Counted from the first letter of the stretch, positions 51,390 through 62,363 are shown. The stretch: DNA of 64,000 nucleotides from Terriglobia bacterium (GCA_020072965.1 JAIQFY010000004.1:124001-188000), one strand, 5' to 3'. Notes: generated by a model from the letters alone, not told the origin. A program made the numbers and translations.

Positions 51390-53141
51390 ATGAGACTGCC
51401 ACACGCCGCCATCCTTTTTATGGCTCTTTTTTTCATCGGAATCATCCCCAGCAAGGGACAGAGTCCTGGCACCTGGTCACTCGACAAGGATGCTGAGAAA
51501 TGGGTAGAGGCCACGCTGAAAACCCTCTCGCAGGACGAGAAGATTGGCCAACTCCTCATTCCGGTCGCGACCGGCCAATTCACCGCACTCGACAGTGATG
51601 CATTCGCGAAGGTCAAAGAAAACATCCAAAAATACCATGTCGGAGGATATCATGTCTTTGGGAATGAACTGGTCAGCGGGGCGTTGCTGATCAACCGCAT
51701 GCAGGACCTCGCTCAGGTCCCTTTGCTGATTACCGCGGATTTCGAAGGAGGGGTGGGATATCAGTTCCGGGATGCGACGCGGTTGCCGCGAGCCATGGCC
51801 ATCGGGGCCACGGGGGATCCCAACTTCGCCTACCAGGCCGGCAGGGTGGCTGCCGAGGAAGGGCGGGCTTTGGGTGTGCTCGTCAATTTCTATCCGGTCG
51901 TGGATGTAAACAACAATCCCCGCAACCCCATCATCAATATCCGCTCCTTCGGGGAGTCGGTCGACGCGGTGGAGAAGATGGCGGTGGCCTACATCCGGGG
52001 GACCCATGACGGCGGCATGATGGCGACCGCCAAGCATTTTCCCGGCCATGGAGACACCAGCGAGGATACCCACTTGATGTTGCCTACCTTGACAATCGAT
52101 AAGGATCGTCTCCAAAAGGTGGAACTTCCCCCCTTCGAAGCTGCCATACACGCCGGGGTCGATGCCGTGATGAGTGCGCACATCTATTTTCCGGCGCTCG
52201 AACCGGAGAAGGGCGTGCCCGCAACGCTCTCAAAGAACATCCTCACCGGACTGCTGCGCGATGAGCTGAAATTCTCGAATCTGGTTTTCACTGATGCCAT
52301 GGATATGCATGGCGTGACGGCCTCATTTTCCAGGGAGGAAGCCACCGTTCGCGCGGTGCAAGCGGGCGTTGATTTTGTCCTCTTTACGCCCGACGTCGCA
52401 ACCTCCTTCAATGCGCTGAAGAAGGCGGTCGAGACCGGGGTCCTTGACAAAGCCCGAATCGACCAATCTGTCCGACGAATCTTGCGCGCCAAGGCGGCGA
52501 TGGGTCTCAATAAAAGCCACTACACCGACATCACCCACCTGGACATGGCCATTTCCACGAAGCCGCACCTCAAGGTGGCACGCGACATCGCTGAAAATGC
52601 CACAACGCTCATTAAAGATGAAAAAAATTTCCTGCCGCTCCAACTGAAACCCACGGACCGGGTCCTGGTACTCAACGTTTACGACAGCGCCACGGGCTGG
52701 CGCGAGGGCAAGCCGGGAGGCGTTTTTGTAAGAGAGTTCCAAACGCGACATCCCGGCAGTATGGTGATTGAGCTTTCGGATCTGACGACGCTGCCGGAAT
52801 TCGAACTGGTTCGCAAGGTGCTCCCGGATTTTGACATCGTTCTGGTCAACACCTTTGCCCGGGTCGCCGCTTACCGCGGCTCAATTAACCTGACAGAAAA
52901 CGAAACCTTTTTCTTGAAGCAGCTGGCGAAGATGAATAAACCTGTCATCACGACGGTGTTTGGCAACCCTTACATCCCGATGTCGGTTCCGGAGCTGCCG
53001 GCGTTTGTTCTGACTTTTGAGATTTATCCCGACGCGGAGGTGGCGGCCGTCGAAGCGTTGACAGGCGAGATCCCGTTCCGGGGAAAACTGCCGATCAGTT
53101 TACCGGGGATGTTTGAGCTGGGATGGGGAATCAAGAAATAG
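51390..53141 (+). CDS. Glycoside hydrolase family 3 (NagZ-like N-terminal domain), secreted
   Basis: LITADFEGGVGYQFRDATRLPRAMAIGATGD, TAKHFPGHGDTSEDTHLMLP, LVFTDAMDMHGV. Confidence 0.93.
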   Translation: MRLPHAAILFMALFFIGIIPSKGQSPGTWSLDKDAEKWVEATLKTLSQDEKIGQLLIPVATGQFTALDSDAFAKVKENIQKYHVGGYHVFGNELVSGALLINRMQDLAQVPLLITADFEGGVGYQFRDATRLPRAMAIGATGDPNFAYQAGRVAAEEGRALGVLVNFYPVVDVNNNPRNPIINIRSFGESVDAVEKMAVAYIRGTHDGGMMATAKHFPGHGDTSEDTHLMLPTLTIDKDRLQKVELPPFEAAIHAGVDAVMSAHIYFPALEPEKGVPATLSKNILTGLLRDELKFSNLVFTDAMDMHGVTASFSREEATVRAVQAGVDFVLFTPDVATSFNALKKAVETGVLDKARIDQSVRRILRAKAAMGLNKSHYTDITHLDMAISTKPHLKVARDIAENATTLIKDEKNFLPLQLKPTDRVLVLNVYDSATGWREGKPGGVFVREFQTRHPGSMVIELSDLTTLPEFELVRKVLPDFDIVLVNTFARVAAYRGSINLTENETFFLKQLAKMNKPVITTVFGNPYIPMSVPELPAFVLTFEIYPDAEVAAVEALTGEIPFRGKLPISLPGMFELGWGIKK

Positions 53142-53162
53142 GCGTGGAAATTCGCTACTGCC

Positions 53163-53194
53163 GTAGGGGTGTCCGCCGCGGTGGACACCCCTAC
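53163..53194. repeat. Near-perfect palindrome GTAGGGGTGTCCGCCGCGGTGGACACCCCTAC
   Basis: One mismatch between 16-nt halves; same GTAGGGG...CCCCTAC ends as 20008-20035. Confidence 0.85.
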
Positions 53195-53219
53195 AAATGC
53201 ACAAGGGCCAGGAGTTTTT

Positions 53220-54419
53220 CTATCCCACCGTCGTGGGTTCCCGCTTTTCTACCAGTTTCGGTTCCATCGAAGCGGATTCCTTGATCAGATTCCGGGCGAT
53301 GACCAAACGCTGAATTTGATTTGTTCCCTCGTAAATCTGGGTGATCTTGGCGTCCCGCATGTACTTCTCGATGGGATAATCCCTGCAGTATCCGTATCCC
53401 CCAAATAATTGCACCGCATCGGTGGTCACCTTCATCGCGGTGTCCGTGGCGAAGACCTTGGCCATGGCGGCGACTTTGGTGACATTCTTGGCCCCGGCGT
53501 CGAGCAGGCGTGCCGAGTAATAAACCAGCTGACGGGCCGCTTCCACCTGGGTGGCCATGTCGGCCAGCATGAATTGGAGGCCCTGGAACGAAACGATGGG
53601 TTGCCCGAATTGCTCGCGGCCCCGCGCATATTCCAAGGCCAGATCGAGGGCGCCCTGCGCCAATCCCACGGCTTGGGCCGCGACACCAGGCCGGGCATTG
53701 TCGAGCGTCTGCATCGCCAGGGCGAAACCAATGCCCTCCTTGCCTCCCAGCAGGTTGGCAGCCGGAATGGAACAATCCCGAAAGTGCAGGTTGTGGACGC
53801 TGACGCAGCGGATCCCCATCAGGTCTTCTTTTCGACCGATTTCAAAACCCGGGGATCCCTTCTCCGCAATGATGGCGCTAATGCCACGCGTGCCTCGTTC
53901 CGGATCGGTGACGCAGAAGATGGTATAAATCTCCGCGGCCCCGCCATTCGTGTTCCATTTTTTGTCTCCGTTGAGGACATAGCAATCCCCGCGCTTTTCA
54001 GCGCGGGTCTTCAAGCTGGCCGCATCACTGCCGGCGGTGGGCTCCGACAACCCAAAACTGATTAACCTTTTCCCGGTGGCAATATCCGGCAACCAGCGGC
54101 TCTTCTGTTCCTCGGTGCCCCCGAAAATGATGGGAAAGGATCCCAGCGCGTTGACGGCATAAGCGACCCCTACGCCCCCACAGGCGCGTGAGAGCTCTTC
54201 CACAATCAGGCACAGGTTTAAGACCCCGCCCTGACCCCCGCCGTATTCCTTCGGAATCCATTCGCCCATGAGCCGGTATTCCTTCAGTTTTTCAATAATC
54301 TCCCAGGGATAACGGGCCTCACGATCCAGTTCCGCGGCCAGCGGGCGGACAAATTTCTCCGCCACCTCGCGGGCACGGTCCCGGTAGTCAAGGTTTTCTG
54401 CGGTCAGCAGCTCATTCAT
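53220..54419 (-). CDS. Acyl-CoA dehydrogenase
   Basis: ISFGLSEPTAGSDAASLKTRAEK, VQLFGGYGYCRDYPIEKYMRDAKITQIYEGTNQIQRLVIARNL. Confidence 0.96.
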   Translation of the reverse strand: MNELLTAENLDYRDRAREVAEKFVRPLAAELDREARYPWEIIEKLKEYRLMGEWIPKEYGGGQGGVLNLCLIVEELSRACGGVGVAYAVNALGSFPIIFGGTEEQKSRWLPDIATGKRLISFGLSEPTAGSDAASLKTRAEKRGDCYVLNGDKKWNTNGGAAEIYTIFCVTDPERGTRGISAIIAEKGSPGFEIGRKEDLMGIRCVSVHNLHFRDCSIPAANLLGGKEGIGFALAMQTLDNARPGVAAQAVGLAQGALDLALEYARGREQFGQPIVSFQGLQFMLADMATQVEAARQLVYYSARLLDAGAKNVTKVAAMAKVFATDTAMKVTTDAVQLFGGYGYCRDYPIEKYMRDAKITQIYEGTNQIQRLVIARNLIKESASMEPKLVEKREPTTVG

Positions 54420-54686
54420 AAAAAGCCTCCTCGGCTTACTCGAGAGATGTGATGATGTCCAGGCTCAGCGCCCAATCGGCACTTCAAAGTAGTCAAGCTC
54501 TTGGAGAGATGCCCGTTTCAAATGGGGCAAAAGCGCTTTATGATAAGTCTACGATCGAGACCTTTTCAATGGGAATCTCTTGGGCTCGCAGCACTGTTCA
54601 TGGCCTTGGCGCCAGCGCACCAGGATTTGAAATTAAGAATTATATCTTGTGAATCTTGTGTATCCTTGTAGTTCCCGATGACACCC

Positions 54687-55427
54687 TTATTCTGGAATCA
54701 CCACCTTTGAAACGTTCTGCTTCTTATCCCGGACCAGCTTCACGACTCCTTTGCGCTGGGCCGCCTCGAGGAACTTTCCGAATGATTTGTAGCCGAGGGC
54801 GCTTTCATCGAAGGCAGGATTCTTGCGGAGCAGAACCTGTTTGACATGAGAAAAGTGTGGTTCGCTGATTCCCTCGCGGCCAAGCGCCTGGAGGGCGTCC
54901 CGGAGCAATTCGAAATCCGGTTCGATGGGGGCGGCCGCTCCACTCCGGGGAGCGGGCTTGCGCGAGGACTGGGCCCGCACCAGGGCATCGTAGAAGATGA
55001 ACTCGTCGCACTGGTCGATTAAGAGCCGGTTGGTGGTCTTCTGATGACCAAAACCGATCACCGTCTTGTTGTATTCCCGCAGCTTGGAAACCAGGGGCGT
55101 GAAATCGCTGTCGCCGGATACGATGGCGAAGATATCCACATAATCCCGCGCAAACGCGGTCTCCAGCGCGTCGATCACGATTTTGATGTCGGCGGCGTTC
55201 TTCTGCTGGATTCCCCGCGTCGGCATTTCGATCATCTCGACGCCGTTCTCCTGAAGTTCCCGCTGGTATTTCTGAAATCGCGTCCAGTCTGAATAGGCGC
55301 GTTTCAGGAGAATCTTTCCCTTCTCTTTGAGGCGATCGAGGATCAGGGAGAGTCGAAACGTCTCGTCCTCCCGCATGCTGAGCGCCATGTTGTCGAAGTC
55401 GATGAATACGGCGATGCGGCTGTCCAT
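54687..55427 (-). CDS. NYN-domain (LabA/DUF88-like) protein with C-terminal OST-HTH-like region
   Basis: AVFIDFDNMALSM, KKNAADIKIVIDALETAFARDYVDIFAIVSGDSDFTPLVSKLREYNKTVIGFG. Confidence 0.92.
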   Translation of the reverse strand: MDSRIAVFIDFDNMALSMREDETFRLSLILDRLKEKGKILLKRAYSDWTRFQKYQRELQENGVEMIEMPTRGIQQKNAADIKIVIDALETAFARDYVDIFAIVSGDSDFTPLVSKLREYNKTVIGFGHQKTTNRLLIDQCDEFIFYDALVRAQSSRKPAPRSGAAAPIEPDFELLRDALQALGREGISEPHFSHVKQVLLRKNPAFDESALGYKSFGKFLEAAQRKGVVKLVRDKKQNVSKVVIPE

Positions 55428-55588
55428 AGGTGTCCTTCTCTAGATGGAAATGGTTCTTGTTTTCACAATCTTAATCTGGTAGAGTGAGTTTCGCAAGCGA
55501 GGAAGTTTTAATCCCCCCAATCCATTACCCCCCTCAACCTGTTCATCCCGCGACACCAGAGTCATTGCTGTCGCCCAAGGAGCGTATT

Positions 55589-55984
55589 ATGAAAAAAATG
55601 GGTTCTCTTTTCGTTATCTTCCTTCTCAGTGCATTTCTCTCGACTTCAACCTGTCCGGCCTTCGGGGGGAGCATTCAAGGGCAAGATGAAGTCACGAAAA
55701 CCACGGCAAAACAGGCTAAGGCCTCTTCCGAGCCTGCATTGGATGACGCCGGCATTGTGGTGACCATCAAAGAGAAGTTTGCCAAGTCCAACTTGACGAA
55801 AGATGCGGCGATCGAGGTGGACGTCAAGGACGGCGTGGTCACGTTAAGGGGGAAAGTGCAGCATGGTTATCAAAAGGGAGGCGCGACCAGGATGGCCAAG
55901 ACCGTCCATGGCGTCAAAAGCGTGAGCAACCTGATCGAGGTCGAGAAAGCCGCCGGGTCAGGGTCTTCATCAAAAGGCAAGTAG
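55589..55984 (+). CDS. Secreted BON-domain protein
   Basis: DAGIVVTIKEKFAKSNLTKDAAIEVDVKDGVVTLRGKVQ...VHGVKSVSNLIEV; start 55589. Confidence 0.9.
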   Translation: MKKMGSLFVIFLLSAFLSTSTCPAFGGSIQGQDEVTKTTAKQAKASSEPALDDAGIVVTIKEKFAKSNLTKDAAIEVDVKDGVVTLRGKVQHGYQKGGATRMAKTVHGVKSVSNLIEVEKAAGSGSSSKGK

Positions 55985-56256
55985 GAGAAGATGGCTGTGG
56001 GACTAACACCGTAATGGCATGGGAGAGAGAAGGCATGATCCGCGAGACGCTCGAAATACTGCCCAAGAGGTCTTTGCCTTTGCTCTCCCTGCGTTACTGC
56101 ATTCGACAAATTCAGCCTTCGCGCCTCTCTCTCCTAATCCAAAGCTTGCGTCGCGGCAAATGCGTCCCAAGGTTTAGATCCGGCCTCTGACATCCGACTT
56201 CTGACCTCGGTTGCGGAGTCTCAACAACCCCGCCGTTGCATTCCCCTTCGCAAAAT

Positions 56257-57264
56257 TCAAATCGAATCGATCTGCCTGAGCACCGCTTCCGTGAATTCCT
56301 GGGTCGTGGCCGTCCCTCCCAGATCGCGGGTAATGTGCTTGCCTTCGGCGTAGACGCCCTCGATGGCAGACCGGAGGCGGCGGCCAGCTTCCAGTTCATT
56401 GAGGTGTTCCAACAGGAGGGCGGACGACAACATCACCGCCGTGGGGTTGGCCACGCCTTTGCCGGCGATATCCGGCGCCGAACCATGCACCGCTTCAAAG
56501 ATGGCCCCATCGACGCCGATGTTGGCCCCGGGGACCAGGCCGAGTCCGCCGATCAATCCTGCGCCCAGGTCGGAAATAATATCGCCGTAGAGATTCTCCA
56601 GCAGCAGTATATCGAATTGCTGTGGATTGAGAACGAGTTGCATGCAGGTGTTGTCGACGATGAGCTCCCGGTATTTGATTTCCGGGTACTGGCTGGCGAC
56701 GATGCGGACGCAATTGAGAAAAAGTCCATCGCTCATTTTCATGATGTTCGCCTTGTGTACCGCGCACACTTCGCGGCGTGCTAGCTTTCTCGCATAATCG
56801 AAGGCGAACCGGGCAATGCGGGTCGACGCGCGTTCGGTGATAATCTTCAGGCTTTCCACCACGCCCGGAACCACTTCGTGTTCCAGGCCGGCGTAAAGGT
56901 CTTCCGTATTCTCCCGGACAACCATCAAGTCAACGTTCCCGAACCGGCACGGGACGTTCGGCATGTTCTTGATGGGCCGGAAATTCGCATAGAGGTCAAA
57001 CATCTTGCGAAGGCGGACATTCAGACTCGGGAACCCTTCGGCCACCTGGGTGGTGATGGGGCCTTTGAGCGCCACCCGATTGCGCTTGATGGATTCAATG
57101 AGTGCGTCAGGCAAAAGTGTTCCATAATGCTTGAGCGCTTCGCCCCCGGCGTTGATTTCTTCCCAGTTGATGGTAACGCCGGTCGCCTCGATCACGCATC
57201 GAGCGGCGCTAATCACCTCGGGCCCGATCCCATCGCCCGGAATCAAGGTGACTGTGTGAATCAT
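56257..57264 (-). CDS. Isocitrate/isopropylmalate dehydrogenase family (NAD-dependent IDH-like)
   Basis: VTLIPGDGIGPEV, VVRENTEDLYAGLEHEVVPGVVESLKIITE, HGSAPDIAGKGVANPTAVMLS. Confidence 0.94.
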   Translation of the reverse strand: MIHTVTLIPGDGIGPEVISAARCVIEATGVTINWEEINAGGEALKHYGTLLPDALIESIKRNRVALKGPITTQVAEGFPSLNVRLRKMFDLYANFRPIKNMPNVPCRFGNVDLMVVRENTEDLYAGLEHEVVPGVVESLKIITERASTRIARFAFDYARKLARREVCAVHKANIMKMSDGLFLNCVRIVASQYPEIKYRELIVDNTCMQLVLNPQQFDILLLENLYGDIISDLGAGLIGGLGLVPGANIGVDGAIFEAVHGSAPDIAGKGVANPTAVMLSSALLLEHLNELEAGRRLRSAIEGVYAEGKHITRDLGGTATTQEFTEAVLRQIDSI

Positions 57265-58685
57265 GGTGTGCAGGCTCCTCGCACGGGAAAAGCGCCCGTC
57301 AAGCTCTCATGCATGGGCTCGAAGCGCGCGGTGAAATGGCGCAAGAAGGGCGCCTGGTAGGTCATCTTCAGGCCCCGGATGTCCTGGCGTCGTTGCCATA
57401 CCTCCAAGATCGCTTCCACGACGTAATCGATGTGCGACTGCGTGTACACCCGCCGGGGGATTGCCAGCCGCACCAGTTCCATGGAGGAGGGGATTTCCTC
57501 GCCGGTTTTGGGATCCGTCTTGCCGAACATCACCGACCCAATTTCAACCGCGCGGATGCCCGCCTCCAGGTACAGTTCTGCAACCAGGGACTGACCCGGG
57601 TATTGCGACCGGGGAACATGGGGGAGGAAGGCTGCCGCATCGATGTAGATTGCATGTCCTCCCGGGGGCTGAACAATCGGCACGCCTTCGCGGGCAATGT
57701 GGTCGCCCAGGTAGTGGGTCGAGACGATCCGATAATTCAGGTAGTCCTCATGGAGCACCTCGTTCAATCCCACGGCAATCGCTTCCAGGTCGCGGCCCGC
57801 AAGCCCGCCGTAAGTGGGGAAACCCTCCGTCAGGATCAACAGGTTTTTCTCCTGCTGGGCCAGGGCATCATTTTGGGTCGCCAGGAACCCGCCAATATTC
57901 GCAAGGCCATCCTTCTTCGCGCTCATCGTGCACCCATCGGCATATGAAAACATTTCCTGCGCAATTTCGCGGGGGGTTCGGTCGGCATAACCCTCCTCGC
58001 GGAGTTTAATGAAATAAGCATTTTCCGCGAAGCGGCAGGCGTCCAGATAAAGCGGAATTTTGAATTCATCACATACCCGGCGGACCGCGCGGATATTCGC
58101 CATGGAAACCGGTTGACCGCCGCCGGAATTATTGGTCAGGGTCAGCATGACCAGCGGAACGCGGTTGCGTCCGGCGCGCTCGATGCACTGGTGCAAGGCA
58201 TCCACATCCATGTTTCCCTTGAACGGGTGCAGCGTGGCGGGCTGCCTGCCTTCGGGAATCACCAGGTCTACGGCCTCTCCGCCCACATATTCAATATTGG
58301 CGCGCGTCGTGTCAAAGTGAGTGTTGTTCGGCACGACGTTCCCTTTTTTCACCATGCAGGTAAACAGGATGCGCTCCGCGGCGCGTCCCTGATGGGTGGG
58401 AATAACATGCTTGAAGCCGAAGATGTCCTGAACGGACGCTTTGAAGCGGTTCCAGCTCCGGCTGCCGGCATACGCCTCATCGCCTTGGGCCAGGGCCGCC
58501 CACTGATCGGCGCTCATTGCGGCGGTCCCGCTGTCTGTCAGCAGGTCGATGATCACATTTTCCGCGTCGATAAGAAAAGGGTTGTATCCGGCCTCCGCCA
58601 GGAAGTGCTCACGGTCATCCCTGGAAGTCATCTTGATCTGTTCGACTACTTTGATCTTGAAGGGTTCAATAATGGACTTGATCAT
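57261..58685 (-). CDS. tnaA: Tryptophanase / beta-eliminating lyase
   Basis: NSGGGQPVSMANIRAVR, FSYADGCTMSAKKDGLANIGGFL, PSSMELVRLAIPRRVYTQSHIDYV; overlaps the IDH start by 4 nt. Confidence 0.9.
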   Translation of the reverse strand: MIKSIIEPFKIKVVEQIKMTSRDDREHFLAEAGYNPFLIDAENVIIDLLTDSGTAAMSADQWAALAQGDEAYAGSRSWNRFKASVQDIFGFKHVIPTHQGRAAERILFTCMVKKGNVVPNNTHFDTTRANIEYVGGEAVDLVIPEGRQPATLHPFKGNMDVDALHQCIERAGRNRVPLVMLTLTNNSGGGQPVSMANIRAVRRVCDEFKIPLYLDACRFAENAYFIKLREEGYADRTPREIAQEMFSYADGCTMSAKKDGLANIGGFLATQNDALAQQEKNLLILTEGFPTYGGLAGRDLEAIAVGLNEVLHEDYLNYRIVSTHYLGDHIAREGVPIVQPPGGHAIYIDAAAFLPHVPRSQYPGQSLVAELYLEAGIRAVEIGSVMFGKTDPKTGEEIPSSMELVRLAIPRRVYTQSHIDYVVEAILEVWQRRQDIRGLKMTYQAPFLRHFTARFEPMHESLTGAFPVRGACTP

Positions 58686-58971
58686 AGATCCTCAGGGAGT
58701 CAGTAATTCGCCGGAACGGCAACGTTACGGGCTAGAGGAGTTTCATTGGGAATCCCGCCTAAGTATGAGAAGCGGTTCTGAACAAAGTATTCTCGGAAAA
58801 ACAGGTTGCGCTCGGCTCGAAGGCTCGTCGCCCCGTTGGCGGCCCATCAACAGGGTTCCTTCATGATGATAACGGAATTGGCGCGAATTTTCACCTGTTG
58901 AGATTCCTGAGCTTTACAATTGCATCTGATCCGAGTTTGCGTTAGATTCATTCATTAGCTGTCCCCATCTT

Positions 58972-59724
58972 ATGCGCTACCTGATCATAACCGACCTGCA
59001 TTCCAACTTGGACGCGCTGGACGCGGTGTTCCAGGCCGAGGCAGAGAACTACGAAAGAGTCCTGTGTTGTGGCGACGTGGTGGGCTATGGGCCTAGCCCA
59101 AACGAGGTGATCGAGCGAATGATTGCCTGCGAGGCGACCGTCATCCGTGGAAATCACGACAAGGTCGCCTGTGGCATCGATGATACCGCATGGTTTAACG
59201 AATCGGCAGAAAGGGCGATCCTCTGGACGCGTAACGAGCTCACCGCGTCCTACCAGACCTTTCTTCGGAATCTGCCGGCGGGGCCCTGGGTTTCATCGAA
59301 CCATGAGTTCCAACTCGTTCACGGCTCCATCATCGATGAGGATCAGTACCTTTATGACGATGGAGATGCCTACGACGCCTTGAAAGCCGCCACGGTGCCT
59401 ATCACGTTCTTTGGGCATACGCATCTGCCCTGCTTCTTTGCCCTGAACATCCACGGGGACCTCATTTCTGAATTTATTGATGAGACCACCCCTCAAAGCA
59501 GGACCACAATTCGACTGGAGGAAGGCACTCGTTACTTGATAAACCCCGGGTCCGTCGGGCAGCCCCGCGACCGGGATCCACGGGCGGGTTATGCACTTTT
59601 TGACCTGGACAAAAGAACTGTGGAATTGAAGCGAGTCGAGTACGACATCGAAGCGGTACAGCAGAAAATGGAGAGAAAGGGACTGCCCGAATATCTTATC
59701 CAGCGTCTCGCCGTCGGGAGATGA
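58972..59724 (+). CDS. Metallophosphoesterase
   Basis: MRYLIITDLHSNLDALDAVF, CCGDVVGYGPSPNEVIE, VIRGNHDKVACG, ITFFGHTHLPCFF. Confidence 0.94.
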   Translation: MRYLIITDLHSNLDALDAVFQAEAENYERVLCCGDVVGYGPSPNEVIERMIACEATVIRGNHDKVACGIDDTAWFNESAERAILWTRNELTASYQTFLRNLPAGPWVSSNHEFQLVHGSIIDEDQYLYDDGDAYDALKAATVPITFFGHTHLPCFFALNIHGDLISEFIDETTPQSRTTIRLEEGTRYLINPGSVGQPRDRDPRAGYALFDLDKRTVELKRVEYDIEAVQQKMERKGLPEYLIQRLAVGR

Positions 59725-59789
59725 GTCCGTGGGAGTGACCGCCGCGACGGACCGCGCACCCTTCGGGGACCTCCAGGAACGATCCAACC

Positions 59790-60368
59790 TCAGGGCCGAT
59801 AACCTTCCGGATAGCGTCGCGCCAGGTCCACATAGATTTCCTTGAAACGCGTCCACTCTGACTTGTAATTCTCATCGATGGTTTTATCGAGCAGCTTTGC
59901 GGGAACTCCGACGGCGATGCGCTCGGTCGGAATCTCCATGCGCTGCCGCACGACCGCCCCTTCAGCCACGACCGCCCATCGACCCACCCGGGCCCAGTCG
60001 CTCACGATCGCACCCATCCCCACCACGACATAGTCATCGATGAGGGCGACGTTATGAATAATGGACGCGTGACCCAGCGTCACCCAGTTGCCGATGGTGG
60101 TTTGTTCCCCCGGGCGGGCATGGATCACACAGTTGTCCTCGACGCTGGTGCAATCGCCAATGACGATGCGCCCATAGTCGCCACGCAGACGTGCACCCGG
60201 CCCGATCCAACATTGTTTCCCGACCTGAACGTTTCCAAAAACGTCCGCACTGGGGTGAATGTAAGTTCCCCCGCCGATGACGGGGACGTGCTCCTCAAAC
60301 CGAAAAACAGCCATGGGGGTTCCTCCGTTATTCAGACGGGCAATCATACCAGAGGGCGGAGTCGACAC
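59790..60368 (-). CDS. Gamma-carbonic anhydrase-like hexapeptide-repeat protein
   Basis: Left-handed beta-helix repeats (GNVQVGKQCWIGPGARLRGDYGRIVIGDCTSVEDNCVIHARPGEQTTIGNWVTLGHASIIHN). Confidence 0.94.
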   Translation of the reverse strand: MSTPPSGMIARLNNGGTPMAVFRFEEHVPVIGGGTYIHPSADVFGNVQVGKQCWIGPGARLRGDYGRIVIGDCTSVEDNCVIHARPGEQTTIGNWVTLGHASIIHNVALIDDYVVVGMGAIVSDWARVGRWAVVAEGAVVRQRMEIPTERIAVGVPAKLLDKTIDENYKSEWTRFKEIYVDLARRYPEGYRP

Positions 60369-60465
60369 GTGGAGGAAGCTTGGAGGTTATCGCAAACAAA
60401 GAGGCGAGGCAGGGACTCGACCGCCGTCCCTGCCCCGCGAGGGAGCTAATACGAAGAGCGCGATA

Positions 60466-60807
60466 TCATTTCGCGGCTTCGATGGAAACGACGTGAATGG
60501 TCTTCCCATCCTTTTCGAGCGACCCCTTCACCACAACCGCTTCGCCGGCGAAGGCCTTGGGCTTATCCTGGTCTGAAAGCCCGTAAACCTTCTTGTGGGC
60601 CTCATCAGCCAGAATGTATTTGGCGCCCTTGCTGACACAAGCTTCCGTACACTGTTTATCGCTTAAGTCCGACATCATGTGCTTGAGCCCGCACATGCTG
60701 TCCCCAATCTTTCCGGTAAAGGTCACATCTTTGGCGAATAGGGCGGTGGTCAGAGACAGGGTGAAGGCCGCCACCACTACAAGTAAAGTCAGAGTTCTTC
60801 TGTTCAT
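60466..60807 (-). CDS. Small secreted hypothetical protein with conserved Cys
   Basis: Signal peptide; DVTFTGKIGDSMCGLKHMMSDLSDKQCTEACVSKGAKYILAD. Confidence 0.75.
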   Translation of the reverse strand: MNRRTLTLLVVVAAFTLSLTTALFAKDVTFTGKIGDSMCGLKHMMSDLSDKQCTEACVSKGAKYILADEAHKKVYGLSDQDKPKAFAGEAVVVKGSLEKDGKTIHVVSIEAAK

Positions 60808-61535
60808 CTTCTTCTCCTTTTTGGGTCGATTCCATCAAAAACGCGAAAACTGATTCCAGCCGCTCGGGTCAGAAACGTTCCGATACAAATAACGGTCGGG
60901 AGATTGCTCCAGGCCCGGCGGTCTTCCTTTCTAGAGCCTGTAGGACAGGATGCAACGTGCGAGTCGTTTCGTTGCTTGCCCGGATCTCATCCGAAAGCTC
61001 CATGGCGGCAGGTCTGACGCCGCCTCCGATCTGTGCTCGTAGGCCAGAAAGCTTATCTTCGTCAGGGGAATATGACTGTGATTATTCTTACAGCCCATGC
61101 AAATTGATGTAAATTGCTTTCGGAAAAGAAGTAAGCGGCACGGGCCATGGATGATCCTCGGCTTCGATGTCCCCGCGGGAGGATGATCGGGTCCGCGTTG
61201 TCATTGGCCTTGCAACGGGTTGCTTTTGAAATTTGTTTACGAACGGCGTCATGATAGGCGATACTTTTTCGAAAAGAGATTTCAGCGCGTCGCCGTTATC
61301 GGCCGAGGAGATCTCGCGCGGACTGTAAGTGAACGATCAGACACGGGCGAGTTGGCCCGCGTCCCATCGATCCGGAGGGGATGACGGAGCAGGGAAGAGG
61401 AGATGATTTTTGGATCCGGAAGACTCGAACCGGTCGTTGGCACAGAGGATAATGAGCCTGGTAGGACGATGATTTGGAGCCTTGATGAATGAGCTGTTCG
61501 TTTTGAGACAAGACTGTTCGCGAAAAGAGTATCCG

Positions 61536-62363
61536 ATGCCCCACCCGCTTCGTCACAAAAGTACGGTGGACCCTGTCACCTGTGCTCTCTGGCTGCTCTG
61601 TGCTCTGCTGCTGGGCGCAATGCCGAGCCTGTCCGCCCAAACCGTCCCTGCTTCTGAAAACCCTGTCCCCGACCTTCAATCCATCCTGGCAGGGATGGCA
61701 AAGCACAATCAGGCCCGGGGAGAGAGTCTTCACACGTATTCTGTGGACCGGATTTACAAGGTCGAGAATAAACGAATAAACAAATCGGCGGAAGTAACCG
61801 CCACGATGATCTTTGTGGCCCCCGGAGAAAAACTCTTTGAAATCCATTCTGCTTCCGGCACCGGGTTCATGCGCAAGGGTGTGATTAACCGCATCATCGA
61901 GACGGAACAGAAGAATGCGCTCCCTGACCAGCAACCCAAGTCTGCCATCAGCCCTGATAACTACCTCTTTGAATGGGTGGGCACTGAAGTGCTTCAGGGG
62001 CGCCGAAAATATGTGCTGTATGCCAAGCCCCGGCGAAAAGATCTGGTGCTCTTCGATGCCAAGATCTGGGTTGACGCCGAAGATTTCGCGGTGACCCGGA
62101 TCGAGGGTCGCCCCGCAAAGAATCCTTCCTTTTGGACCCGCAAGGTCGATTTCACTCATGAATACGAAAAGGTCGGATCCTACTGGATGCCAGTACGAAA
62201 CTATTCGACAACCCAGGTGTTCATATTCGGGCGAACCACAACCGAGATCGTATACTCCAATTATCAGATCAATCAGCCGGGGTTGGCAGAGCGAGCCGAA
62301 GAGATTCGAAAACGAGACGACAAGCTGGAAATCCAGTTGGACCCGAAGGATAAGAAGCAGTGA
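61536..62363 (+). CDS. Outer-membrane lipoprotein-sorting (LolA-like) protein
   Basis: Signal peptide; LQSILAGMAKHNQARGESLHTYSVDRIYKVENKR...DLVLFDAKIWVDAEDFAVTRIEGRPAKNPSFWTRKVDFTHEYEKVGSYWMPV. Confidence 0.75.
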   Translation: MPHPLRHKSTVDPVTCALWLLCALLLGAMPSLSAQTVPASENPVPDLQSILAGMAKHNQARGESLHTYSVDRIYKVENKRINKSAEVTATMIFVAPGEKLFEIHSASGTGFMRKGVINRIIETEQKNALPDQQPKSAISPDNYLFEWVGTEVLQGRRKYVLYAKPRRKDLVLFDAKIWVDAEDFAVTRIEGRPAKNPSFWTRKVDFTHEYEKVGSYWMPVRNYSTTQVFIFGRTTTEIVYSNYQINQPGLAERAEEIRKRDDKLEIQLDPKDKKQ

